64,000 nucleotides of DNA. Origin: Vitellaria paradoxa. Its lineage: Eukaryota > Streptophyta > Magnoliopsida > Ericales > Sapotaceae. The translations under genes and the position numbers were made by a program. This document shows, piece after piece, positions 1 to 12,800 of the stretch. The notes beneath the pieces were generated by a model, which was not told the origin of the DNA, made no database searches, and saw nothing but the letters and a program-made list of their open reading frames with translations. The DNA lies in NCBI GenBank assembly GCA_019916065.1, contig CM034238.1:30823721-30887720 (forward strand), in the 5' to 3' direction. Positions within the stretch are counted from its first letter, which is position 1; the number at the start of each line of letters is the position of its first letter.

Positions 1-727
1 ACAAAAGAGGAGCTATACTGAAATATGTACTTCCCTTGAACTGAACTATAACTGGTTTAAAACCTTTGTTTAGCAGTTGTCATAAATGATGCATGACAAA
101 ATCTATGGCCCAACATTGAGAATTCACATGAGTGACATAGAAGTTCGCACAATGTGTATTTTATGGAACTTTATCAGGATTATTTTCAGGCTAGAATTCC
201 TCTATTCGTTACTGTTGTCATAACGTAATCATATATGAGATTATTGGTACTCTAGTCCTTGATTTCTCAAATATCAAGATCTTACAGCAAATCTCAAATT
301 TCAACACATCAGCCATACCCATCTCTTATGCAATTATCATAACAAAATATATCAGCTCATATCATTACCTCCACAACTCAAACATGAATATATATCAAAA
401 TAATTCCCATTATCATATAAGCAACACGTTCTATTTCCTTCCCCCTCCCCCCCCCCCACTCGGTTCATTTTCCTTTCTCCGGCTTGGGTACTTTTGTGTT
501 GTGTGCCAGTTAATTAAATGTTATTTTCCAGAAATTGATATCTTCTGTTCATTGAGGGGTGTATCATTATTTATGTTCACATCATAACCTATTTTTTCAG
601 CAAGCACTTGCTTTGTTGATGCCTAAAATGGTTAAAGCATTTCATCATGTTCCCATTATCAGTGAATTAGTTATTCTCTATTGTTATGCGCTAATGATAA
701 AGTTAATCTTGTATTCTATTGATGCAG
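1..727 (+). other. intron of the MLO gene (upstream of first visible exon)
   Basis: AT-rich sequence with no recognisable MLO exon and no transposon domain. A C-rich tract lies at 441-457. The sequence leads into the acceptor gatgcag at 721-727. It is assigned to an intron because the first visible exon starts in the middle of the MLO protein. Confidence 0.7.
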
Positions 728-802
728 CTTTGCTTTCTACAACAGTTTAAGAGTTCAATCCAGAAGTCTGATTACTTAGCATTGCGATTGGGTTTCATTA
801 CT
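728..802 (+). CDS. MLO: MLO exon (second cytosolic loop, [14 protein letters not shown])
   Basis: 25 codons, phase 0 at both ends, preceded by gatgcag and followed by donor gtgggt. It reads [16 protein letters not shown] then LALRLGFIT, matching the MLO signature CFFRQF...SDYLTLR.GFI. The donor is weaker than the others, but joining to the next exon gives GFIT-NHKL, as in clade I MLO proteins. Confidence 0.87.
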
Positions 803-3800
803 GTGGGTATCTAATCTGTCTCATTGCCTTCCCCTGTACATGCCACTTTATTTGGGAGACCTTTTCCAATTAAAAAAATTCTTTTGTTCTTCTTCCCACA
901 TTCTTGTGGTTGTGCTTTAACTTTTACTTTCTCATTGATATTCGTTTCATATGTTGATCTTTCTAGAAATATTTGGCACGTTTCTACTGCCATGAGTTTA
1001 CTTGGCTTTTTAGCAGACCTTATTCAGCAAACAAAGACACGCGTGTCTGTATTTGCAGTGAGATAATAACCTTAATAAAGAGAAAAGAAGAACCATATTG
1101 TAGATTCCTATGGCATAGAAAATAGCTGTCTTAGTTTGACATACTTAATTGCATAATTGTCAAAATAAATGAAATGTTGAAGTAATTGTAGATCAAAATT
1201 CCTTTTATAAATGATAAATGCCTTAATTTTAGTGACTCCTTTTACAATGTTAGTGCTTTCTGATGGAGAAACAAAACAGTATAGGCATATTGTTGTACAA
1301 TTTGTTTGCTTGTATTAGTGCACTTTGTTTGATTTGGTTTACTTGTCTCTGCTCCACGTGCAAATTGGGGTTGCATGTGAGGGGGAGTGTTAAATAGCTT
1401 GATATACATTGTTGGGCCCATTTTTTAACAGTTTAAGCTTTTGGGACAATTGGTGACAACATATTTTATAAATTTAAAATCAGTGCACAAATTTGTTATT
1501 GATGTTCAACTACACTGCACAATTCAGCCTATCTTACTCATTTAGATCATCCTTGGAACTTCATTGCATTTCCATGTTCTCCACTGATTTTTGAATTAAT
1601 GTCTATATTGTTGGTTTACTATCTTTTTATATGTATATAAATATATATATTTCTATACTAGATTTTGAAAGTGGCATATTTCTTGGTGCTATGATTTGCA
1701 GAATCACAAACTGCCGCATTCTTATAATTTCCACAGTTATATGGTTCGGAGCATGGAAGATGAATTTTCTGGAATTGTGGGGATCAGGTATACACTTGTC
1801 AAGAGTAAGAATTGAATTGAATGGCTTAACCATTGTAGGGTATCACCAACTCTATTTAAATACATAAACTTTACAATTTTAGGAAACCTAAATCACAGTC
1901 AATCACATCTTCTATTCTAGGAAGGAATCAATCTATGCCTATTTCTATATTTACAATATCTCTTACACTTCCTCATCAAGCTGGCGCGTTTATATCATAC
2001 GTTCCAAGCTTATTACAAATAATACTTAACCCAAGAATTCCCTGGTGCTTTAGTGAATAAATCAACAAATTGGTCTTCTGACTTAACATGTCCTGTCTTG
2101 ATGATATTCAGTAGTATTTACTCTCTAACAAAATGACAATCTACTTTGATGTGCTTTGTTCTTTCATGGAATACTGGATTGGAAGCAATGTGTACTGCAA
2201 CCTGATTATCACCCAATAGTTTTATAGGCTGTAAATGAGGAACACCCAGCTCTTTCAACATGTGCTGTATTTAAATTAATTCACATGAAGTGTGACCCAT
2301 AATTCTATATTCTGATTGCATACTGGACCTAGCAACTACAATTTACTTCTTACTTTTCCATGACACTAGATTTCCTTCAATAAAGACACAAAAACTAGTA
2401 GTGGAGCATCTGTCTGATCTTGATCTTGCCCAATTTGCATTTGTATAGCCTTAAATTGAAGTATGGCCATGATTTTGATGTAACAAATCTTCCCCTGGTG
2501 CTCTCTTTAAATTCTCAAAACCCTAATAAATGCATCCTAGTGAGAAATTCGATGAGATTCTAGGAATTGACTTATCACATTTATAGGGAATGAAATATCT
2601 AGCCCTGTCACTATCAAATGATTCAATTCCCCACTAATCTCCGATACTGACTGATTTTTTCTAATAAGTCACCCTTATTTGCAACGAGTTTTGTATAAGG
2701 ATTCATCGGAGTATCAACTTGCTTAGAGCCTAACATAATTGTCTTAGACAGTAAGTCTAGAACATGCTTTTTCTGTGATAAAGGAATACCCTTGTGTGAT
2801 CTAGCGAGCTTCATTTGAGTATTTGGATGTGCTTGCTTTGTCTTATTAGCTCATGTTGAATGTACCAAACTTTCTCCACTTTCTACGTTGTTTGTTTTTC
2901 CTCGGTTTGTTTTTCATGTCGTTCACAAACTTCACGTCTCTTGACATATAGTTTTTTTGGAGCATCTTTCGTAGTTTTCCACACCTACTAGTACATTCTC
3001 TTCACATAAGTTAAGTCTTATTTATACTAATCCATTTCTCTCATGTCACCCTGATGCTTATGTGAAAGATATATTTGTTTTTTATGTTTCTTCGTTGCAT
3101 ATTGTTCGTCCTTCTATGGTGCATACTTATTCAGGTCTGCAAAAAATCTAGTTCCTTCACCACCTTCCCCTCCTCCTAGACACGTGTCTCAAGTAGCAGA
3201 TGTGCTTGTGGATCTTGCTCCTTGTACTGATTTAATTAATTTATTTATTTTTTATTTTCTTGCTTCTGTTCATTATCTTTTTGAGAAGTTATTCTTGATC
3301 CTCTTTAGCAACAAGCTATAGATGAGGAACTATCTGAATTGCATAAGATAGGTACTTAGGATTTAGTTTCCTTACCTGCTAGTAAATATGCTATGGATGA
3401 CCAAATCAGATAGCTCTATGCAATGCTACAAAGCTCACCTTATTGGAAAAGGCTCTTTTTTTTTTTTTTTTTTTTTTAAGGAGTATGGTATTGATTATGA
3501 AGATATGTTTGCTCCAATTGGTAAGATGACCTCCATTCATGTTTTGATTGCTGTAGCTATCACTTGGTAGTGGGGCATCTCTTAGATGGATGTTAAAGTG
3601 CATTTCTCCATTGGAATTTGAATGAGGAAGTATTTATGCAACCTCCACCTACCTTGTCCCATTCTTATGGTCAAGTGTGCAAACTTCGCAAGGCTCTCTA
3701 TTGTCTAAAGTAGTTGCCTCGGTCGTGGTATGCCAAGTTTTCCTCTGTTATCTGTTGTTTGGGTTTCTGGACCAATGATCATGAAAGTCCATTATTTATA

Positions 3801-6800
3801 AGCTCTACTTTCTCTGGGCTTATCGTTGTTGTCCTCTTTGTTGATGATATGATTATCATGGGTGATGACGTAATTGATATTGCAATGTTAGTCTTATCTA
3901 CAAGATCATTTTGAGATGAAAGATTTGGGTTCTCTTTGTTGCTTCTCGAGCATTGAAGTTGCCTCTTTACCTAAGGGGTACCTTCTTTCTCAGTCCAAGT
4001 ACATCTCTAGTGTTCTTGCGTGTTCTGAATTTTTTTATTCACAAATAGTGGATACTCCATTGAAGTTCAATGCTCGTTATTCTTTCTTTGACATTTCTCT
4101 TCTATCTAATTTGACTTTGTATCGTACTATTGGTGATAGCCTCGTTTATCCCCCTATGACTCTACTAGACATTTCAAATGTAGTTCATGTTATTATTTAG
4201 TTTGTTGCTTTGCTTACCACTATTCACTGGGCTGCTATTTTTGCACTCTTCTTTATCTTAAAGGCACACTACGTTAGTGTCTATTGTTTCCCTCTGTCTT
4301 CTTTAGAGCTCAGTGCTTATTCTAATGTTGATCGAGCTGATAACTCTATGGATTGCAAGTCTACTACTGACTTTTAAGTTTTTATTGGAGATTCTCTCCT
4401 CTAAGCGAAGCAAGAAGTAAACATATATTGCTCATTCATTTGCTGAAGCAGAGTATCTTGCTATGGCCAACATTAATGCTGAACTTGTGTGGTTGCATTG
4501 GCTTCTTGCTGATTTGGGTATTTCGTTATCAACTCTGACTCTAATTGTATTGTGACAATAGAATTGCTATTTAAATAGCTCATAACTTGGTTTTTCATGA
4601 GTGTACGAAACACATTGAAATAAATTGTCATTTTGTGCGCTGTCATTGCACCCTGGAATCTTTCCCTTCCTTTTCTTCTATCCACTGTGCAATTGGCTAA
4701 CTTTTTTTATAAAGACCCACACAGTTTAGTGCTTCTGTTTTCTACTTAACAAACTCATGTTTTTTTTCCACCATATCATAAGTTTGATTGGGGGCATTAG
4801 AGTACTATTAGCTTATTAGGGTTAGGATTAATGTTGTCGTTAGTAGTAGAATGTTGCTATAATAGATAAACGGACTTGTTTTATTTTTTACTGTTGGTTT
4901 TTATAGCATAGGGTTGAGAAAAATACCTCGAATGGAATGATGAACTCTTTAAAATTTTCTTGATGCACAGCTGAAGCACCTTCTTTCAGCGATTCAGCTT
5001 TCCAAACTATTCTCAATTCTCTCTCTCTAGATGGATGTGTGTGGTCACTCTTTCCAGATCACTTAGCTTATTAATATATATAAAAGATATTTATAGAGAG
5101 AGAGATTTAGAGTTTGTATCAGAGAAGATCTCTAATTCTAGAGATTATCTCTTATCCACTCTCACATATATCTTATCTATATATATATCATTTAAATATA
5201 TATTTAGAAGATATGGTATCTTGATAAAATCTCCCAACCATATCATCTTATCTAAATATATATTAATTATCTATAATTTATTTTATAAATAAATTATAAA
5301 TAATAATAAGCCAACTAGACTTGGCCCATCAAGATAAAATTGAGCTAGGTTGGAGACTGAAGGCCCATTGATTCCTAGCTCCAACTTAAAAGATATTTGG
5401 GCCTTGTCTTCTCATGACAACCCATTATCTTTTAAATTAACCTAGGGTTATTCCACTAAAAACCCTGAGTTGCACTCTAGTAGTCCATGTTGAAATTTAT
5501 TTATTAAAACAACTTTTAATAAAATGAATTTTAGTCTTAAACCAATAATATCCACTTAATTAACCCTCCATTATAAGTTCGTAATTAAGCTAGGCTAAAT
5601 GTCGAGCCCCTTAATTACATATTTACCCTAAGTCTCTATTTATCTTAATTTTGATCATTCTCAATATTTTCATATTTGTAAACAATTTACAAATAAATAT
5701 TGTTATTCAATAAACAATTTATTGAATAAACTGCGGTCACAGATTTAATGATCAAAAAGATAAATAGCTTATGTGAGCATATCAAAATGATTCCATCTTG
5801 TAAGTATATGTTCCCACGATTCATGAAATTAAATCTCCAAGTTATCGAGATTTTGATCATTTATAAAATCTCACTCCATGATAACTCAAATAGATTTAAT
5901 TCATAAATGTGAGTCCATTACAAACTTAGGATTAAGGTTTATTAAGTTTATTAAAGCTTAAGTAAATTATGATTAAAGACCTTTATTAACCAAATCATAA
6001 GTTACAACAGTTCTTTTAATATATATATATCACATATACATACTAACTTTCTTACTCAAAGTCATCACTTTAGTGATCAAGATACATCGCCCAATTAAGA
6101 AGTAGAAAAGTTACAGTCTTAATATAATGAAATGCCCGTTTCATTAATAGCTGTGAATTTACTTTTATTTATAAAACTTGTGATTTAAATCTTTCTGTAT
6201 TGGCATCTTATGCCCAATATTTAAATCACATACTTTATAAATAAGGGACAATAGTGTATGCTTAAATAAATAAATGTTTTATTTTAACTAGAAAAATAAA
6301 TTAAATGAAATGTCATTACAAAAACATACTTTCAAGGGCACCAAAGGAATATAAATCTAACATTTACGTAGGTTTTCTCTTGGTCATATGACAGAACGAT
6401 ACAATATATGATCTCTTCTTCTTTCTCTCAGCTTTGTTATCTTTGATTAATTCTATTTATAATTAAGTGTTACAATCTTAGAAGGAAATAAATTTAAGGG
6501 AAAAGGAAATACAACCAATTACGGCTGTCAACACAAAAAAGGAAAACTCAATATTCGCCTAATAATACTAATAATACGAATATCTTCTAATACGCCCCCT
6601 CAAGCTGGAGCATACATGTCAAAAATGCCCAGCTTGGAAGATAGAGATTGAAAGGCAGGATGAGGAAGCGGCTTAGTGAGAAGATCAGCCAGTTGTGATG
6701 ACGATCGAACAAAAGGAGTACTTAGTTGACGGCGCAGTAATAAGTCACGAATGAAGTGACAATCAACTTCGATATGTTTAGTGCGTTCATGAAACACGGG

Positions 6801-9800
6801 ATTGTTGGCAATGAAGATGGCAGCCTGATTATCACAATGCATAGGCATAGACAAAGGAACATCAATCCCAAAGTCACATAGAAGAGAGCGGATTCAAAGC
6901 ATTTCAGAAGCAGTATGGGCCATAGCACGATATTCAGCTTCGGCACTTGAACGAGCAACAACATGCTGCTTCTTACTGCGCCAAGTAACTAAATTGTCCC
7001 CAACAAAGGTACAATAGCCAGATGTCGAACGACGATCAGTACGACTCCCAGCCCAATCAGCATCACTATAACCAGTGACAGCGAGTGAGGAAAGTTAGAA
7101 AACCAGAATAAAGAATTGAAGAGTGAATAATAATTCCCCTCTCCAAGCACTCTTATTTATAATCGAAGGTTACAATTAAAATAGGAAACAATACAACTCA
7201 GAATAGGAAACGGAAGGACAGCTAATTAAGGCTATCAACCTAAGAAAGTTTCTCAATAATACTAATTATAATACTAATAATATTAATATTTTCTAATACG
7301 CCCCCTCAAGCTGGAGCATACATATCAAAAATCCCCAGCTTGGAAGACAAATTGAGGAAGGCAGAACGAGATAGTGGCTTAGTGAGAAGATCGGCCAGTT
7401 GGGACGACGACCGAACAAAAGGAGTACTTAATTGTCGTCGCATTAGTAAATCACGAATGAAGTGACAATCAACCTCAATATGCTTGGTGCGTTCATGAAA
7501 GACAGGATTGTTGGCAATAAAGATGGCAGCCTGATTATCACAGTGCATAGGCATAGGCAAAGGAACATCAACCCCAAAGTCACATAGTAGAGAGCGAACC
7601 CAAAGCATCTCAGCTGCAGTATGAGCCATAGCACGATACTCAGCTTCGGCACTCGAACGAGCAACAACATGCTACTTCTTACTGCGCCAAGTAACCAAAT
7701 TATCCCCAACAAAGGTGCAATACCCAGAAGTCGAACGACGATCAGTACGGCTCCCAGCCCAATCGGCATCACTATAGCCAGTGACAGTGAGTGAGGAAGA
7801 TGGGCGATAAAGAAGACCACGACCAGGAGACTGTTTCAAATAGCGCAGGATTCGACAAACAGCTTCAAAGTGAGGAGTACGAGGAGCATGCATAAATTGG
7901 CTAACAACCCCAACAGCATAAGTGATATCAGGACGAGTGACTGTTAGGTAAATCAATTTGCCCACCAGACGTCTATAACGACTGACATCCGAAAAAGTAG
8001 TACCAGAAGAAGTATCCAATTTAGTAGAGGAATCCATAGGCGTGTCTGCAGGGCGAGCACCTAATAGACCAGTCTCAGAGAGTAAATCCAGAACATACTT
8101 ACGTTGACAAATTGAGAGTCCCTGAGCAGAACGAGCAATTTCAAGGCCCAAAAAATACCGAAGGCCTCCGAGATCCTTTGTGTGAAACTGACGAGCAAGA
8201 TGTTGTTTTAAAGCCACAATACCAGAAGCATCATCACCCGAGAGAATAATATCGTCAACATACACAATGACAATAATAGTGCCAGAAGAAGTATGACGAC
8301 AAAAGACAGAATGATCAGCAGAAGAGCGTGAGAAACCAACTTCAATAAGAGCAGAGCTGAAACGATCAAACCATGCGCGAGGAGATTGTTTCAATCCATA
8401 AAGAGCACGCCGCAATCGACAGACCAAATGATTATTGCCTGGAGTAGAATAACCAGGTGGTTGATCCATATAGACCTCTTCTTGAAGGTTACCATGAAGA
8501 AATGCATTTTTAATATCAAGCTGATGCAAAGGCCAATGACGACTAACTGCGACTGCAAGGAGGATACGAACAGAATTCAGGCGAGCAACAGGAGAAAAGG
8601 TCTCAGTGTAGTCCACACCATAAGTTTGGGTGTAGCCTTTGGCCACCAAACGAGGCGCATGGAAGCGCGTTGCAGGAGGCGCCGAGAGGCACGTTGAAAG
8701 GTTGAAGGCACATGGAAGCGTGTTGAAAGGTTGAAGGAGGCGCGGAGAGGCGCGTTGAAGGCGCAAGGAAGTACGTTGAAAAGTTGGTATAGCAAGATAA
8801 CAAAATAGGTGGTGAATTGTGGAAGGAAGAGTAAGGACTAGTAGAAAGAGAATAAGCAATGGCAGTGATCGCTGCCATAATATCGAGAAAAGGTTCAAAC
8901 TATCCAGGGTCGTAAACCTTATGCTCTGATACCAAGTTAGAAAACCAGAATAAAGAATTGAAGAGTGAATAATAATTCCCCTCTCCAAGCACTCTTATTT
9001 ATAATCGAAGGTTACAATTAAAATAAGAAACAATACAACTCAGAATAGGAAACGGAAGGACAGCTAATTAAGGCTATCAACCTAAGAAAGGAAAACTCAA
9101 TAATACTAATTATAATACTAATAATATTAATATTTTCTAATAAGGAAGATGGGCGATAAAGAAGGCCACGACCAGGGGATTGTTTTAGGTAGCGCAAGAT
9201 GGGACAAACAGCTTCAAAGTGAGGAGCACGAGGAGCATGCATAAATTGGCTGACAACCCCCACAGCATAAGTGATATCAGGACGAGTGACTGTAAGATAA
9301 ATAAGCTTACCCACCAAACGACGATAACGACTGACGTCAAAAAAAGATTCACCAGAAGTAGTATCCAATTTAGTAGAAGAATCCATCGGGGTTTCTGCAG
9401 GACGAGCACCCAATAAACCAGTCTCAGAGAGTAAGTCGAGGACATACTTGCGTTGACAAAGAGAAATCCCTTTAGCAGAACGAGAAATTTCCAAACCCAA
9501 AAAATATCGAAGTCCTCCAAGATCCTTTGTATGAAACTGAGTAGCGAGATGTTGTTTTAAAGCCACAATACCAGATGCATCATCGCCAGAGAGAATAATA
9601 TCATCAACATATACAATCACAATGATAGTGCCAGAAGAAGTATGACGAGTAAAGACAGAATGATCAGCAGAAGAACGGGAGAAGCCAACTTCAATAAGAG
9701 CAGAGCTAAAACGATCAAACCATGCTCTAGGAGATTGTTTCAACCCATAAAGAGCACATCGCAAGCGACATACCAAATGCTCATTACCTGGAGTGGAATA

Positions 9801-12800
9801 ACCAGGGGTTGATCCATATAGACCTCTTCCTGAAGCTGACCATGTAGAAAGGCATTTTTAATGTCAAGCTGATGCAACGGCCAACGACGACTAACTGCTA
9901 CTGCAAGGAGGATGCGAACAGAGTTCAGGCGAGCCACAGGAGAAAATGTCTCAGTATAGTCCACACCATAAGTTTGAGTGTACCCTTTGGCTACCAATCG
10001 AGCCTTAAGGCGTTTAACAGATCCATCGGGAAGATATTTAACCGTGTAAACCCAACGACAGCCAACAGTCTTCTTACCAGGAGGCAGAGAAGTGAGTTCC
10101 CACGTCTGGTTCAAATGAAGAGCATTCATCTCGTCATCCATAGCATGTTTCCACCCCGGAATGGATAAGGCCTGCATATAGGATGATGGAACAGACACAG
10201 ACGACAAGGCACAAACAAACGAGAAAAGAGATGGTGAAATACGATGATATGACACCTGATTAGCAAGAGGATGGCGAGTGCAAGTTCGTGTACCTTTCCG
10301 TAATGCAATTGGCAGATCAGACGGGGAAGCAGGATCCTCAGACGAAGAAGCAGACTTAGCCGGAGATGGAAAGATCACCCTCCTATCACGATCGCGCTGA
10401 TACACCTATTGTAAAGGAGGAATAGAGGGAATAATAGGAGCCACAGGAGAGGTCTCCGGGGGATGTGGGGTGGATGTAGGGGTGGACTCAAGGGATGATG
10501 GTGGAGGCAAAGGGACATATATGGAAGAGATGGGAGCAGGAAGAGTAGGAGTTGACGCCCCCTCACGAGAAATAAGGTCAGAGGACAAAGTATCACCGTT
10601 AGAAGAGAAGAAAGCTATGGATTCAAAGAAGGTGACATCAGCACTGACAAAAGAACGGCGAGAATTAGGATAATAGCAGCGATAGCCTTTTTGTGTGCGA
10701 GAGTACCCCAAAAAGATACACTTACGAGAACGAGGAGATAGTTTATCAAGTCCAGGATCAAGGATATGGACAAAGGCAATACAACCAAAAACACAAGGGG
10801 GAAGCGAAAAGGGAGACCTATTGGGATAGAGAACTGAAAGAGGAGATTGGTTAGACAGGACAGGTGTAGGTACTCTGTTAATAAGGTAACATGTGGTAAG
10901 AACAGCGTCGGCCTAGAAAATTTTAGGGACATTCATCTGAAACATTAAGGTGCGAGCAACATTTAACACATGACGGTGTTTACGCTCAGCAACACCGTTT
11001 TGTTGAGAGGTGTGAGGACATGTTGTTTGATGAATAATTCCCTTTTCAAAACAAAATTGATTAATTACAGATTGAACATATTCCAAGGCATTATCAGATC
11101 TAAAGATTTTGATTTTCTTATCAAATTGAGTGAAAATTTCATTATAGAAACGAGAAATAATAGAAGGTAAATCAGTTCTTTGTTTCATTAAAAAAAGCCA
11201 AGTCATACGAGAAAAATCATCAATAACAAGAACGAAATAAAAGAATCCATTAATACTCTTAACTCGGGAAGGTCCCCAAACATCAGTATGAATGACAGCA
11301 AATGACTCAGACTCACGATTATTACTACGACTAGAAAAGGTACTACGGTGATGTTTGCCAAATTGACAAGCCTCAGTTTAAAACAGACACATGACTCAAA
11401 TTTGGCACAATGAGTTTTAATCGTGCCAAAGACGGATGACCTAGACGACGATGCCACTGAAGGGGAGAGACAGAAGTGCGGAGAGCAATAGAAGGTGAAT
11501 GTGCTGGAGAGGAATCACGATCAAGATAGTAAAGTCCATCCTTCTCATGCCCCGAACCAATCGTCTTCTTCGTTTTGAGATCCTGAAAGACACAAGAATT
11601 TGAAAAAAAAGTTATTGAACAATTTAATAGTTTAGTCAATTGACTTACAGAAAGTAAATTAAAAGGGAATTGAGGAACATAAAGGCTAGACTCTAAATTA
11701 AGTGATGAAGAGGGACGGAGAGTCCCTCTGCCAGACACAGGACGAGATGATCCATCGGCTAACACTATATTATGATTAAGAGGATGAAGATCAGAGAATA
11801 AAGAAGAATTACCAGACATATGTGAACTGGCTCCTGAATCAATAATCCAGGGGGAAGAGGTAGAGGCCACAAGAGCAGGGTTACCTGAGTTTGCCAAAAT
11901 AGCAGTGGAGGTAGAGGGAGTAGAAACACGTAACGACTGGATGAGCTCTTGGAGCTAAGAGGAACTTAGAGTATATGTCTCCTGAGAATCAGACGTGGGA
12001 ATACTAGTTGGAGGCACTGAAGGCTGTGTAGAACCATGATCATTGACGTGATGTGCCTGCTCTGGTTTACCATACTTCTTCCAACAATAGGGTTCTGTAT
12101 GGTTTGTTCCACCACAAAAAGTACACTTGCGTTCACCCTTATTTCCAGAAGATCGTCCTCCACCTCTGGACCCACCACGATTGTTCCGTCCACCACGGGG
12201 GCCACGAGAAGACCCCCCACGACTGTGCTGGCTAACTAAAGCAGAAGAATCTGCAGGTAAAGTTGTATTCTCAGGATTGGTGGAACGATTTCCCAATGAG
12301 GATCGCTGGATACGGGAGTAAGCACTAGTTGCAGTGGGCAATGTCTCACTAGCTAAAATCTGATCCTTGAATCCTCGGAGGTCAGGATTGAGGCCAGATA
12401 AAAAGTTAGCTATCATAAACTCCTCCCAATATTTCTTCTGCTGCAGTAAGTCTGTACTAAAGGGACGATATTGCAACAATTGTTCCCATAAACTTTTTAA
12501 ATGACTATAATATTCAGATAGAGATCTGTCACCTTGTTTAGCTGAGAACATCTGCTCGTATAACTCATAAACCCGAGAAACATTGCTCTTTTGAGAGTAG
12601 GATTCAGCAAGGCATTCCCATATTCGTTTAGAGGAATCATAAAATTCAACCGTGGTGGCAACAGAGTCCTCTAAACTATGCCATAGGAGTCCCATGACGA
12701 TTGCATCTTCACTCATCCAAATATTATATGTAGGATCAGTCGAGGGAGGTGCGTCATCAGTAAGATATTTCAGTTTGTTCTTACCCTGGAGAAAGGTTTT

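Larger units (their letters stand above)
7093..9142 (-). mobile_element. nested, internally deleted copia element with TSD AGGAA
   Basis: A 2,050-bp element on the minus strand inserted into the RT/RNase H part of the outer copia. AGGAA occurs at 7088-7092 and 9143-9147. LTRs are 206 bp (7093-7298) and 208 bp (8935-9142). A Met-tRNA primer-binding site complement lies at 8923-8934 and a purine tract complement at 7299-7306. Gag, protease and integrase are absent; only RT and RNase H remain, preceded by an unrelated leader with GC-rich repeats. Its pol is close to that of the host element, but the LTRs differ, so they belong to different subfamilies. Confidence 0.95.

Noticed and set aside
441..457. 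C-rich tract as a regulatory or G-quadruplex element
   Set aside because: A single homopolymer-like run within an intron; nothing supports function.
590..720. Possible extra MLO exon after ttttttcag at 592-600
   Set aside because: The translation (QALALLMPKMVKAFHHVPII) does not resemble the MLO segment expected before CFLQQF, and no donor with a matching phase was found.
8386..8697. Plus-strand 103-codon frame
   Set aside because: Antisense of copia RT.
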